Assembly (NCBI RefSeq): GCF_907177275.1
Contig: NZ_CAJSLV010000091.1
Coordinates: 1 to 44,292, forward strand
Direction: 5' to 3'
Origin: Actinacidiphila cocklensis
GTDB lineage: Bacteria; Actinomycetota; Actinomycetes; Streptomycetales; Streptomycetaceae
DNA: 44,292 nucleotides
Made by a program: the position numbers and the translations under genes. The notes under the pieces were generated by a model. It was not told where the DNA came from. It saw only the letters and a list, made by a program, of their open reading frames with translations, and did no database searches. Shown here one piece after another: positions 23,333 through 32,008 of the stretch (its first letter is position 1; each line of letters starts with the position of its first letter).

Positions 23333-25066
23333 TCAGCCCGCGTAGGGTTCCGGGACCTGGCCGGGTGCGGCCAGGAAGCGGAAGTCGCAGCCGGTGTCGG
23401 CCTGGGTGATCTGCTCCTGGTAGAGCGCGCCGTAGCCGCGGCCGTAGCGCGCCGGCGGCGCCTGCAACTCGGCCCTGCGGCGGTCGAGTTCGGCCTCGGG
23501 GACGTCAAGGCGCAGGGTGCGGGCCGGTACGTCGAGGGTGACGGGGTCGCCGGTGCGGACCAGCGCGAGCGGCCCGCCGACGTAGGACTCGGGGGCGACG
23601 TGCAGGACGCAGGCGCCGTAACTGGTGCCGCTCATGCGGGCGTCGGAGATCCTGACCATGTCGCGGACCCCTTGCTTGAGCAGGTGGTCGGGGATCGGGA
23701 GCATGCCGTACTCGGGCATGCCGGGGCCGCCGAGCGGACCGGAGTTGCGCAGCACCAGCACGCTGTCCTCGGTGATGCCGAGGCCGGGGTCGTTGATGGT
23801 GGCCTGCAGGGTCTTGTAGTCGTCGAAGACGACGGCGGGCCCGGTGTGGGTGAGCAGGTGCGGCTCCGCGGCGATGTGCTTGATGACCGCGCCGTCCGGG
23901 CACAGGTTGCCGCGGAGCACCGCGATCCCCCCCTCGCCGGCCAGCGGTTCGTCTGCGGTGCGGATGACGTCGTCGTGGTGCACGGCGGCGCCGGCCAGCT
24001 GGTCGCGCAGGGTGGCGTGGCCGACGGTGGGCCGGTCCAGGTGCAGCAGGCCGGTGATCCTGGACAGCAGTCCCGGCAGGCCGCCGGCGAAGTGGAAGTC
24101 CTCCATCAGGTACCGGCCGCCGGGGCGTACGTTGGCGAGCACCGGGACCGTGCGGGCGAGCCGGTCGAAGTCGTCCAGGGTGAGCGTGACGCCGGAGCGG
24201 CCGGCCATCGCGATCAGGTGGATCACGGCGTTGGTGGAGCCGCCGAGCGCCAGCACGGTGGTGACGGCGTCCTCGTAGGCCTCGCGGGTGAGGATCGCGG
24301 AGGGCCTCAGGTCGCGCCGCACCAGCTCGACGATGCGGGCGCCGCTCGCCGCCGCCATCCGCTCGTGCCCGGAGTCCACCGCGGGTATCGAGGACGCGCC
24401 GGGCATCGTCATGCCGAGCGCCTCGGCGGCGGCGGTCAGGGTGGAGGCGGTGCCCATCGTCATGCAGTGGCCGGCGGAGCGGGCGAGCCCGCTCTCCAGT
24501 TCGGCCATCTCGCAGTCGCCGATCAGCCCCGCGCGCTTGTCGTCCCAGTACTTCCACATGTCGGTGCCGGAGCCCAGCACCTGGTCGCGCCAGTGCCCCG
24601 GCAGCATCGGTCCCGCGGGCACGAACACGGCCGGCAGGTCGGCACTGGCGGCGCCCATCAGCAGCGCGGGGGTGGTCTTGTCGCAGCCGCCGAGCAGCAC
24701 CGCGCCGTCCACCGGGTAGGAGCGCAGCAGCTCCTCGGCCTCCATCGCCAGCAGGTTGCGGTAGAGCATCGGGGTGGGCTTCTGGAACGTCTCGGACAAG
24801 GTGGCGACCGGGAACTCCAGCGGGAAGCCGCCGGCCTGCCACACCCCGCGCTTGACGGCCTGGGCGCGGTCGCGCAGGTGGCTGTGGCAGGGGTTGATGT
24901 CCGACCAGGTGTTCAGCACCGCGATCACCGGCTTGCCGAGGTGCTCCTCGGGCAGGTAGCCGAGCTGCCTGGTCCTGGCCCGGTGGCTGAACGCCCGCAG
25001 GCCGTCTCCCTCGTACCAGCGGCTGCTGCGCAGCTGCGCGGGGCCGGTCGCGCCGTCGCCGGTCAC
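23333..25066 (-). CDS. IlvD/Edd-family sugar-acid dehydratase
   Basis: A 577-aa iron-sulfur dehydratase. Cluster and magnesium ligands are visible at Cys60 (TWSDINPCHSH), Cys128 and Lys130 (LLGGCDKTTPALLMG) and Cys201 (SAGHCMTMGTAST). The C-terminal ARMSGTSYGACVLHVAPE is conserved and holds the active-site Ser. Among IlvD/Edd proteins it looks closer to pentonate/hexonate dehydratases (L-arabinonate type) than to dihydroxyacid dehydratase, because of the context and the length. It would convert an aldonate to a 2-keto-3-deoxy acid. The start is a GTG at 25066 overlapping the lyase stop (GTGA), so the two enzymes are coupled. Confidence 0.9.
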   Translation of the reverse strand: MTGDGATGPAQLRSSRWYEGDGLRAFSHRARTRQLGYLPEEHLGKPVIAVLNTWSDINPCHSHLRDRAQAVKRGVWQAGGFPLEFPVATLSETFQKPTPMLYRNLLAMEAEELLRSYPVDGAVLLGGCDKTTPALLMGAASADLPAVFVPAGPMLPGHWRDQVLGSGTDMWKYWDDKRAGLIGDCEMAELESGLARSAGHCMTMGTASTLTAAAEALGMTMPGASSIPAVDSGHERMAAASGARIVELVRRDLRPSAILTREAYEDAVTTVLALGGSTNAVIHLIAMAGRSGVTLTLDDFDRLARTVPVLANVRPGGRYLMEDFHFAGGLPGLLSRITGLLHLDRPTVGHATLRDQLAGAAVHHDDVIRTADEPLAGEGGIAVLRGNLCPDGAVIKHIAAEPHLLTHTGPAVVFDDYKTLQATINDPGLGITEDSVLVLRNSGPLGGPGMPEYGMLPIPDHLLKQGVRDMVRISDARMSGTSYGACVLHVAPESYVGGPLALVRTGDPVTLDVPARTLRLDVPEAELDRRRAELQAPPARYGRGYGALYQEQITQADTGCDFRFLAAPGQVPEPYAG

Positions 25067-25968
25067 AGTCCCCAGCCCTCCACCGCGGCGGCCACCTCGG
25101 CCCGGCGGACCTCGGGGAGCGCGCTGCTGGGCGGCCGCACCTCGCGGCGGCACAGGCCGAGGGCTGCCAGCGCCTCCTTGACCACGGTCACGTTGTCCGC
25201 GGACTGCCGGGCCGCGCGCAGGTCCTCGAAGGCGCGGATCTGCTCCCAGACCTTCATCGCCGCCGGGTAGTCGCCGGCCCGCAGCGCGGCGAGCATGTCC
25301 AGCGAGATCCGCGGCGCGACATTGGCCAGGCCCGAGGTGAAGCCGCTCGCGCCGGCCGCGAAGTAGGCGGGCGCGTACAGCTCGGCCAGGCCCGCGAGCC
25401 AGACGAAGCGGTCCAGGCCGGCGTCCCGGGCGAAGGCGGCGAAGCGCGCGGCGTCCGGCACCGCGTACTTCACGCCGATCACGTTGGCGCAGCTCTCGCC
25501 CAGTTCCGCCAGCCGGCTGCCGTCGAGCAGCGGGTTGCGGATGTAGGGCACCACGCCCAGCTCCGGTACGGCCTCGGCGATGGCGCGGTGGTAGGCCACC
25601 CAGCCGTCCTGCGAGACGTACGGGTGCACGGGCTGGTGCACCATCACCATCTGCGCGCCGCAGTCCCTGGCGTGCTCGGCAGCGCCGATCGCGGACGGCA
25701 GGTCGTGGCCGACGCCGACGATCACGGTCGCCGGGTGGTGCGCGGCCTCGGCGAGGGTGTCCTGCACGACCACCTGCCGCTCCTGCGGGGTCAGGGCGTA
25801 GAACTCGCCGGTGTTGCCGTTCGGCGTGACGGTGCCGATGCCGCCGTCCAGCAGCCGGCGCAGCAGCAGCCGGTAGGCGGGTCTGTCGATACCGCCGCCG
25901 GTGCCGAACGGGATCACCGGGATCGCCACCACACCGGCGAGTGCGGTCGTGAGCGCGGACCGGTCCAT
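25063..25968 (-). CDS. DHDPS/NAL-family lyase or dehydratase for a 2-keto-3-deoxy acid
   Basis: A 301-aa class I TIM-barrel enzyme. Schiff-base Lys167 (VIGVKYAV) and Tyr142 (VVPYIRNP) are in place, and the TPNGNTGEFYALTPQER block is the pyruvyl-binding region. In this family such enzymes in catabolic operons cleave or dehydrate 2-keto-3-deoxy acids. Next to an arabinonate-type dehydratase, a 2-keto-3-deoxypentonate or -hexonate is the natural substrate (inference). It is unlikely to be lysine-pathway DapA, given the operon. The ATG at 25968 shares its A with the regulator stop (TGATG). Confidence 0.9.
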   Translation of the reverse strand: MDRSALTTALAGVVAIPVIPFGTGGGIDRPAYRLLLRRLLDGGIGTVTPNGNTGEFYALTPQERQVVVQDTLAEAAHHPATVIVGVGHDLPSAIGAAEHARDCGAQMVMVHQPVHPYVSQDGWVAYHRAIAEAVPELGVVPYIRNPLLDGSRLAELGESCANVIGVKYAVPDAARFAAFARDAGLDRFVWLAGLAELYAPAYFAAGASGFTSGLANVAPRISLDMLAALRAGDYPAAMKVWEQIRAFEDLRAARQSADNVTVVKEALAALGLCRREVRPPSSALPEVRRAEVAAAVEGWGL

Positions 25969-26615
25969 CACAGACCCTCCTGGTCGTCGGGGAACGCTCG
26001 GCGGACGAAGTCCGCGATGTGCGCGTGCAGCAGCCGGGCCGCCTCCTGCGCGTCGCCGGCCAGGGCGACCCGCAGGATCTCCTGGTGCTCGTGCGCCTCC
26101 CGCTCCCACGACGGGTCGGCGGCCCAGGCGACGGTGGAGACCAGGGCCGCCTGGTCGCGGACCTCGTCGAGCATCCTGGCCAGCAGCGGATTGCCGCACG
26201 GCAGGTACAGGGCGCGGTGGAAGTCCCGGTTGGCCAGGCTGCGGTCGGCCCGGTCCTGCGCCTCCTCGGCCCGCACCAGCGCCTCCTGCGCCGCGGCCAG
26301 CGAGGCGTCGAGGGTGATGGTCCTGCGCAGCGCCTCGGGTTCGAGCAGCAGGCGTACGTCGTAGACCTCGCGGGCCATGGCGGCGTCCACGGTCCGTACG
26401 GTGACGCCCTTGTACTGGCTCATGACCACGAGCCCGGTCCCGGCCAGCGTCTTCAGCGCCTCGCGCACCGGGGTCTTGGACACCCCGAACTGTGCCGCCA
26501 GGTCCGCCTCGACCAGGGCCTGCCCCGGGCTGAGCTGCCCGGTGAGGATGCGGTGCTTGATCGCCTCCAGGACGTACTGCGTCCGGGAGGGGATCGGGGT
26601 GGGGGCGAAAGTCAT
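25968..26615 (-). CDS. GntR/FadR-family transcriptional regulator
   Basis: A 215-aa regulator. The winged helix is at about residues 10-75 (TQYVLEAIKHRILTGQLSPG, then the recognition region VSKTPVREALKTL). An FCD ligand-binding domain follows, with the characteristic metal-site residues in DVRLLLEPEALRR, DFHRALYLPCGNPLL and EHQEILRVALAGD. FCD regulators of this kind usually sense sugar acids or keto acids and repress their own operon. The ATG at 26615 fits the usual N-terminus; the frame continues 24 codons upstream through AT-richer DNA that is more likely promoter. First gene of the catabolic operon. Confidence 0.93.
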   Translation of the reverse strand: MTFAPTPIPSRTQYVLEAIKHRILTGQLSPGQALVEADLAAQFGVSKTPVREALKTLAGTGLVVMSQYKGVTVRTVDAAMAREVYDVRLLLEPEALRRTITLDASLAAAQEALVRAEEAQDRADRSLANRDFHRALYLPCGNPLLARMLDEVRDQAALVSTVAWAADPSWEREAHEHQEILRVALAGDAQEAARLLHAHIADFVRRAFPDDQEGL

Positions 26616-26628
26616 GGGGCTCTCAGAT

Positions 26629-26672
26629 CTCGCGTATGACGTCTCATATATGACGTACGAAGTACGACGCGA
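26629..26672 (-). promoter_or_regulatory. Candidate promoter/operator for the GntR operon
   Basis: An AT-rich patch just upstream of the regulator start. It holds a perfect 10-bp palindrome TCATATATGA (26644-26653), two TATGACGT direct repeats and a GTAC-GAA-GTAC repeat. FadR-type regulators bind short palindromes in such positions. I cannot fix the -10 and -35. Confidence 0.5.
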
Positions 26673-26758
26673 TGAAAGTAGGGCCACCGGAAGCGGGCGT
26701 CAATGCCCCGCGCGCGATCGTCTCGCGGGCGCCGCGCGGGCCGCGGGTGCGCGCGAAC

Positions 26759-26806
26759 GCCGCCGCCCCCGTCACCGCGGGATGCGCGGGTGACGGGGGC
26801 GGCGGC
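26759..26806 (-). terminator. Strong hairpin terminator after RNase HI gene
   Basis: A perfect 18-bp stem (26759-26776 with 26789-26806) closes a 12-nt loop, beginning about 45 nt after the RNase H stop on the minus strand. It also insulates the GntR operon promoter from read-through. Confidence 0.85.
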
Positions 26807-26851
26807 CGGGTGCCGGGACGTCTCGGCCGGTCAGCGGCGGGTCTGAGCAGG

Positions 26852-27565
26852 TCAGCGGCAGTCGGGGTGGCCCCAGCCGTCGGCGTTCTTGGTGATCGGC
26901 TCGCCCGCGGCATAGGCGCGGCCGCAGCGGCAGCGCCCGGGGTACTTCGCCTTGAGCGTGCGCGGGGCGCCGCCACCGGAGGTGCCGCCCGAGGATCCGC
27001 CGGACGAGCCCCCCGAGGAGCCCGAGCCCGAGGCGCGCGGCGCGGCCTTGCGTACGGTGTCGGGTGCGCGCGGCGGCAGCGGCGAGCCGAGGCCGCTGCC
27101 CGCGGGCTCCTGGACGACGGCGGCGTGGCTGGCGGCGCGGTCGGCGAAGTCGTTGAGCCGGTCGCCGTCCACCTGGTGCGCGGGCACGTAGCGGAAGTCC
27201 ACCGAACGGCCGGTCAGCAGCGTGTCGATCCGTACGACCAGTTCCTGGTTGGCGACCGGTTTGCCCGCGGCGGTCTTCCAGCCCTTGCGCTTCCAGCCGG
27301 GCAGCCAGGTCGTGACGGCCTTCATCGCGTACTGCGAGTCCATCCGGACCTCCAGCGCGACGTCCGGGTCGACGGCCCCCAACAGCTGTTCGAGCGCGGT
27401 CAGTTCCGCGACGTTGTTGGTCGCGGTGCCCAGCGGCCCGGCCTCCCAGCGGACCGGTTCGCCCCGGTCGTCCGCGATGACCCAGGCCCATGCCGCAGGC
27501 CCCGGATTGCCCTTCGATGCCCCGTCACACGCGGCAATGATGCGTTCACCCACGACTCCGAGCAT
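26852..27565 (-). CDS. rnhA: Ribonuclease HI with Gly/Ser linker and Cys-rich tail
   Basis: A 237-aa protein. Residues 6-148 are a type 1 RNase H that cleaves RNA in RNA-DNA hybrids. The four carboxylates are at Asp14 (CDGASKGNPGP), Glu54 (NNVAELTAL), Asp76 (VRMDSQYAM) and about Asp142 (LNDFADRAA). A basic handle segment (WLPGWKRKGWK) is present. Residues ~180-205 are a Gly/Ser linker of SGG repeats. The last ~30 residues (KYPGRCRCGRAYAAGEPITK, GHPDC) resemble a small metal-binding knuckle with three Cys and a His. E. coli RNase HI is 155 aa, so the tail is extra. The start may be leaderless: TACGGT lies 8 nt before the ATG. Confidence 0.92.
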   Translation of the reverse strand: MLGVVGERIIAACDGASKGNPGPAAWAWVIADDRGEPVRWEAGPLGTATNNVAELTALEQLLGAVDPDVALEVRMDSQYAMKAVTTWLPGWKRKGWKTAAGKPVANQELVVRIDTLLTGRSVDFRYVPAHQVDGDRLNDFADRAASHAAVVQEPAGSGLGSPLPPRAPDTVRKAAPRASGSGSSGGSSGGSSGGTSGGGAPRTLKAKYPGRCRCGRAYAAGEPITKNADGWGHPDCR

Positions 27566-27692
27566 GCCAGGAGACCGTACGGGTCAGCACATCGCCCCCC
27601 ACCGCCGCGCCGGGCGCTCCGCGTGCGAGGACCGCGGACGTCACCGAGCATGGGTACGGACAGGTCCAACCCCTGGGGCGAGAGGGCGCCGG

Positions 27693-29690
27693 ATGGGCAA
27701 GGGAGCAGAGGGTCCGGCGGAGCACGGGAGGTCGCCGGCCGGGTCCCCGAACGAGCCTGTCGCCGCCGAGGCCGAGCCCGGCACCCCGGGAGCGGAACCG
27801 GGGAAGGACAGCGCGGAACTGCGGCAGATCGACACGATGAACCGGTTCCGGCCCGATCCGGCCGGCCACCCCGCCGCGGCCGATTCCGCGACCGGGGCCG
27901 ACGCCGGCCGCGTCCCGCCGCGACGGCGGGACGCGCTGCTGCTGGAGACCGGCCACGACCTCGCGGAGGCCGAGTCGCTGTCCGCCGCTCTCAGGACGGT
28001 GACCGGGCTCTTCGACCCGGACTTCAGCATCGACGGCCTGGTGGTCTTCGGCGTCACCGACAAGTTCCTCAACGTGATCGGCCAGTACGGCTTCCGCACC
28101 CGCGACTCCCTGGGGGTCTTCCGGATGCCGGTCACGTCGGCCTTCCCCGCCAACGAGGTGGTCAGGTCGGGGCGGCCGGTCTACCTGTCCTCCCCCCGCG
28201 AGTACCGCGAGCGCTTCGCGGGCACCTGGCCGCTGGCCGCCAGGTTCGGCCGGAAGTCGTGGGCGTTCCTGCCGCTGGTGGCCTCCGGGCGGATCAGCGC
28301 GGTGTGCCTGATCGCCTTCCGCCGGCCGATGGAGTTCACCGCCGACGAGCGGGCGCTGCTGGTGCTGACCGCCCGGCTGGTCGCCCAGGCGCTGGAGCGG
28401 ACCAGGACCAGCAGCGCGGAGCTGGCCCTGTCCCGCGGGCTGCGGCGCAGCATGGGCGCGGCGGCGCCGGCGGTGCCGGGGCTGTCGGTGGCCACCCGCT
28501 ACGTGCCGACCGGCGGCGGCCTGGTGGTGGGCGGCGACTGGTACGACGTGATCAACCTGCCGGGCGGCCGGCTGGCCGTGGTGATCGGCGACGTGCAGGG
28601 CCACGACGTGCACGCGGCCGGGCTGATGGCGCAGCTGCGTACCGCCGTGTACGCCTACGCCGCCGAGGGCCATGGTCCTGACGCGGTGCTGTCCAGGGCG
28701 TCCCGTTTCCTCGCCGCACTGGACGAGGACCGCTTCGCCACCTGCCTCTACATCGAGGCGGAGCCGTCCACCGGGATGCTGCACATCGCCAGGGCCGGCC
28801 ATCCGCACCCGGTGCTGCGGCTGCCGGACGGCACCTGCATGCTCAAGCACGTCGGCGGCGGCCTGCCGCTGGGCCTGATGCCGGGCACCGAGGACTACCC
28901 GGTCACCGACCTGGAGCTGCACCCCGACGAGATCCTGATGCTGTGCACCGACGGGCTGATCGAGACCGGCGGGCACGACATGTACAGCGGCTGGATCCGG
29001 GTCAGGGACGCGATGTCCCCGGGGTCGGCGAGCGATCTGGAGGGCATCGCCGAGCGCCTGATCCGCGCGGTCCACGACCCGCTGCAGCAGCCTGCCCGGC
29101 AGGCCTCGGGCGAGGGCCACGAGCGGGAGCCGGACGCCGCCGGTGTCCGCGCCGATCTGGCGCCGCGCAACGAAGACGACATCGCGCTGCTGCTGCTGCG
29201 CCGCGACGCCGGGGTGCAGCAGCGGGTGGTGCCCGAGCGCAAGCTCGTGCTGACCATCGAGCAGGACCAGGCCGAGGGCCTGTCCGAGGCGCGGGCCGAG
29301 CTGCAGGCGCTGCTGCACGACTGGGCGCAGCCCGACCAGGTGGACACCGCGGTGCTGCTGACGTCGGAGCTGGTGGGCAACGTGCTGATGCACACCGACC
29401 AGTCGGCGGCGCTGAACGCGTCGATGACCGGCGAGCCGGGCCGCCGCGTCCTGCGGGTGGAGGTCTCGGACAACGGCGACGAGCTGCCGCACCAGCGGAC
29501 CCCCGGCGAGATGGCGTCCTCGGGCCGCGGGCTGATGCTGCTCGACATCCTGTCCGGCCAGTGGAGCGTGCGGCCGGAGTCGGAGGGCAAGACGGTGTGG
29601 TTCTCGCTGTGGGAGGACGAGGAGTCCACCGAGGAGGATCCGGCCGGCTCGCGGACCCCGGCCCAGCCGCCGGCCGACCTGCACGACTGA
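27693..29690 (+). CDS. GAF-PP2C-HATPase signalling phosphatase
   Basis: A 665-aa multi-domain regulator. A low-complexity N-terminus (1-80) precedes a GAF-like sensor (about 85-235, with LFDPDFSIDGLVVFGVTDK and FRRPMEFTADERALL). A SpoIIE-type PP2C phosphatase follows (about 260-510; Asp residues in VGGDWYDVI, VIGDVQGHD and NEDDIALLLL). Last is a C-terminal RsbW-like histidine-kinase ATPase fold (about 535-640; LLTSELVGNVLMHT with the N-box, VSDNGDELP, SSGRGLMLLDIL). This architecture is frequent in Streptomyces and combines an anti-anti-sigma phosphatase with a possible anti-sigma kinase. Chosen start ATG 27693, with GAGAGGG upstream. No sigma factor is adjacent. It ends in a hairpin that includes its stop codon. 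Confidence 0.9.
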   Translation: MGKGAEGPAEHGRSPAGSPNEPVAAEAEPGTPGAEPGKDSAELRQIDTMNRFRPDPAGHPAAADSATGADAGRVPPRRRDALLLETGHDLAEAESLSAALRTVTGLFDPDFSIDGLVVFGVTDKFLNVIGQYGFRTRDSLGVFRMPVTSAFPANEVVRSGRPVYLSSPREYRERFAGTWPLAARFGRKSWAFLPLVASGRISAVCLIAFRRPMEFTADERALLVLTARLVAQALERTRTSSAELALSRGLRRSMGAAAPAVPGLSVATRYVPTGGGLVVGGDWYDVINLPGGRLAVVIGDVQGHDVHAAGLMAQLRTAVYAYAAEGHGPDAVLSRASRFLAALDEDRFATCLYIEAEPSTGMLHIARAGHPHPVLRLPDGTCMLKHVGGGLPLGLMPGTEDYPVTDLELHPDEILMLCTDGLIETGGHDMYSGWIRVRDAMSPGSASDLEGIAERLIRAVHDPLQQPARQASGEGHEREPDAAGVRADLAPRNEDDIALLLLRRDAGVQQRVVPERKLVLTIEQDQAEGLSEARAELQALLHDWAQPDQVDTAVLLTSELVGNVLMHTDQSAALNASMTGEPGRRVLRVEVSDNGDELPHQRTPGEMASSGRGLMLLDILSGQWSVRPESEGKTVWFSLWEDEESTEEDPAGSRTPAQPPADLHD

Positions 29691-29731
29691 GACCGCCCGG
29701 CAGGCCCGGAGGGGCGCGGGGCGGTCTCAGT
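29686..29731. terminator. Bidirectional terminator overlapping a stop codon
   Basis: A perfect 13-bp stem (29686-29698 with 29719-29731) with a 20-nt loop, between convergent genes ending at 29690 and 29741. The left arm contains the TGA of the phosphatase gene. Confidence 0.8.
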
Positions 29732-29740
29732 CCTGGGCGG

Positions 29741-31108
29741 TCAGCAGTTGCGCGCCGTCGCGTCGGCGACCTGCTTGCGCAGCTCCTCGGGCGACAGATA
29801 CGCGTCGGTGAACTCGAAGTCGGCCAGTGTGGCGGGCTTGCGGGACTGGAAGCCGGTGCGCACGAAGTCGGCGTTGGCCACGGCGTGGAGCAGCCAGTTG
29901 GTCATCACCCGGGTCTTGGCGACGTTCGTGCGCAGCGCCGACCAGTGGTAGCCGCGGGCGACGGCCTGGGCGGGCATGCCGCGCATCTCGATGCCGAACG
30001 GCTTGGAGACCGCATCCCGGCCGCCGAGGTCGACGACCAGGCCCAGGTCCTTGTGCCGGTAGGGCTGCAGCGGCTGGTTGCGGATCGCCGCGATGACGTT
30101 GTCGGCGACCTTCTTGCCCTGCCGCATGGCGTGCTGCGCGGTGGGCGGGCAGACCGCGCCCTCCTCGCCCTTGGCCAGGTCGGGTACGGCCCCGGCGTCG
30201 CCGAGCGCGTAGACCCCGTCGGCGCCCGGCAGCGTCATCTCCGCGGTCACGGCGAGCCGGCCGCGTACGGTCTCCGCGCCGAGGGTGGCGATCAGCGGGC
30301 TCGCCACGACACCCGCGGTCCAGATCAGGGTGCGGCAGGGCACCACCCGGCCGTCGGTGAAGGTGACCTCCTCCGCGCTTGCCTTGGCGATCGACACCCC
30401 GAGGGAGATCTCCACGCCCCGGTCGGTGAGGATCTTCTGCGCGCTCTTCCCTAGCTTCTCGCCCAGCTCCGGCATCAGCTGCGGTGCGATGTCGATGAGG
30501 TGCCACTTGATCAGCTTGGGGTCGAGCCGCGGGTAGCGGCGCAGCGCGGTGGTGGTCAGCTGCTGGAGGCAGGCCGCGGTCTCGGTGCCGGCGTAGCCGC
30601 CGCCGACGACGACGAACTGCAGCCGGGAGGCCCGCTCGGCCTCGTCGCGCGAGGCGTCGGCGAGGTCGAGCTGCGCGATCACGTGGTCGCGCAGGTAGGC
30701 GGCCTCGGCGAGGGTCTTCATCCCGCGGGCGTGCTCCTCCAGGCCGGGGATGTCGAAGGTGCGGGTGATGCTGCCGGGGGCCAGCACGATGTGGTCGTAG
30801 GCCTCGTTGACGATCTCGTCCGTCAGCGTGCGCACCACGCACACCTTGGCCTTGGTGTCCACGCCGATCGCGCCGCCGGGGATGATCCGGGTGCGGTACT
30901 TCTTGCTGCGGCGCAGCGACAGGGCGATCGACTGCGGCGTCAGCATGCCGGAGGCGACCTGCGGCAGCAGCGGCAGGTAGAGCTGGTAGGAGAACGGGGT
31001 CACCAGGCAGATGTCCGCCTCGTCCTTGCTGAGGTTGCGCTCCAGCCGGCGCACGCACCCGACGCCGGCGAAACCGGCGCCCACCACGAGGATCTTCGGT
31101 CGTGCCAC
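29741..31108 (-). CDS. ndh: Type II NADH dehydrogenase (NDH-2), FAD-dependent
   Basis: A 455-aa flavoprotein that transfers electrons from NADH to menaquinone without pumping protons. The FAD Rossmann motif is VVGAGFAGVGCVRRL at the N-terminus and the NADH motif is VVGGGYAGTETAACL near residue 167-181. GVYALGDAGAV is the second FAD contact, and CPPTAQHAMRQGKKVADNV is the family's quinone-side block. The C-terminal region (about 390-440) is amphipathic and would hold the protein to the membrane face. Divergent from a secreted-protein gene across 257 bp. Confidence 0.9.
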   Translation of the reverse strand: MARPKILVVGAGFAGVGCVRRLERNLSKDEADICLVTPFSYQLYLPLLPQVASGMLTPQSIALSLRRSKKYRTRIIPGGAIGVDTKAKVCVVRTLTDEIVNEAYDHIVLAPGSITRTFDIPGLEEHARGMKTLAEAAYLRDHVIAQLDLADASRDEAERASRLQFVVVGGGYAGTETAACLQQLTTTALRRYPRLDPKLIKWHLIDIAPQLMPELGEKLGKSAQKILTDRGVEISLGVSIAKASAEEVTFTDGRVVPCRTLIWTAGVVASPLIATLGAETVRGRLAVTAEMTLPGADGVYALGDAGAVPDLAKGEEGAVCPPTAQHAMRQGKKVADNVIAAIRNQPLQPYRHKDLGLVVDLGGRDAVSKPFGIEMRGMPAQAVARGYHWSALRTNVAKTRVMTNWLLHAVANADFVRTGFQSRKPATLADFEFTDAYLSPEELRKQVADATARNC

Positions 31109-31365
31109 GATGTCCGTCCCTTCTGGGGGCTGCCTGCGGTCGACAGGACGCCTGCCCGTCTGTCGCGGCTTCGCACCTCCTGTCCTACCGCGCCCTCAGC
31201 CGCCCCGCCAGCGGGGTGGTACGACCGGGCGCCGGCGGCAGCAGGCTGCCGACGGCCGGGGTCGGTTCGGTCCCGGGCTCGCTAGCATGCTGGTGCTCCC
31301 GCACGGTTCGCCCCTTCGCCACCCGGGGTCGCGAACGGCCCCGGTCCCCCATTCCGGAGGTAGAC

Positions 31366-31887
31366 ATGCGCAGCAGGAACCACCACTTACGCTCCTTTGG
31401 CACCGTCGCGGCCCTCGCCGTGCTGGCCGGTACGGTCGGCCTGTCCTCGGCCGGCGCCGCCGCGGTCTCACCGCTGCCGATCGGCCCGGGGCAGACCTTC
31501 GTCGGGCAGGTCAACGGCGCGACGATCGACGCGGTCATCAAGGTCGGCTGCTTCGGCCCGGTGACACCCACCTCGACCGGGCACCCGGTCTCCGGCCAGA
31601 CGGTGTCGGTGCAGCTGGTCTCGGGCACCGCCCCCGACAAGGCGACCGTCGGCTACACCGGCACGTCGGCCACGCGCGACCTGGTCGGCTTCGGCCCCGC
31701 CGTCTCGGCGGCGCCGGACACCGAGATCAAGGCCTACGGGCTCAGCGTGGCGATCCCGGCGACGCTGAACCTGCCCTGCTACGGCACCGGCACGGTCGCC
31801 TTCGTCCCGGCGCCGACCAGCCCGACCGCGCAGACCGCCACGGTCGACGTCACGTACGTCAGCATCGGCGTCACCCCCGGGAGCTGA
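31366..31887 (+). CDS. Small secreted protein of unknown function
   Basis: A 173-aa protein. The start ATG 31366 has GGAGG 5 nt upstream; the frame is open farther upstream, but only this start gives a signal peptide (SFGTVAALAVLAGTVGLSSA, cut near AGAAA). The mature part is small, beta-rich and has two Cys (KVGCFGPV and NLPCYGT) that probably pair. I know of similar secreted proteins in Streptomyces but no function. A hairpin follows at 31910. Confidence 0.8.
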   Translation: MRSRNHHLRSFGTVAALAVLAGTVGLSSAGAAAVSPLPIGPGQTFVGQVNGATIDAVIKVGCFGPVTPTSTGHPVSGQTVSVQLVSGTAPDKATVGYTGTSATRDLVGFGPAVSAAPDTEIKAYGLSVAIPATLNLPCYGTGTVAFVPAPTSPTAQTATVDVTYVSIGVTPGS

Positions 31888-31909
31888 GTCCGGCGCCGGC
31901 GGAGCCGGC

Positions 31910-31938
31910 CACCGGGCCGCTGTCCTCGTCGCCCGGTG
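31910..31938. terminator. Short hairpin between convergent genes
   Basis: CACCGGGC (31910-31917) pairs with GCCCGGTG (31931-31938) around a 13-nt loop, between stops at 31887 (+) and 32009 (-). Confidence 0.5.
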
Positions 31939-32008
31939 CGCCGGCGGCGGAGCGGGCGACGAGACGGCCGGGACGGCCTGCGGCCCCTGCTGGGGGGCGG
32001 CGGCGCCG

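Noticed and set aside
25063..25968. Lysine-pathway dapA or 5-dehydro-4-deoxyglucarate dehydratase
   Set aside because: Operon context speaks against DapA, and the pyruvyl-site block TPNGNTGEFY differs from the glucarate enzyme pattern I remember; only the family is safe.
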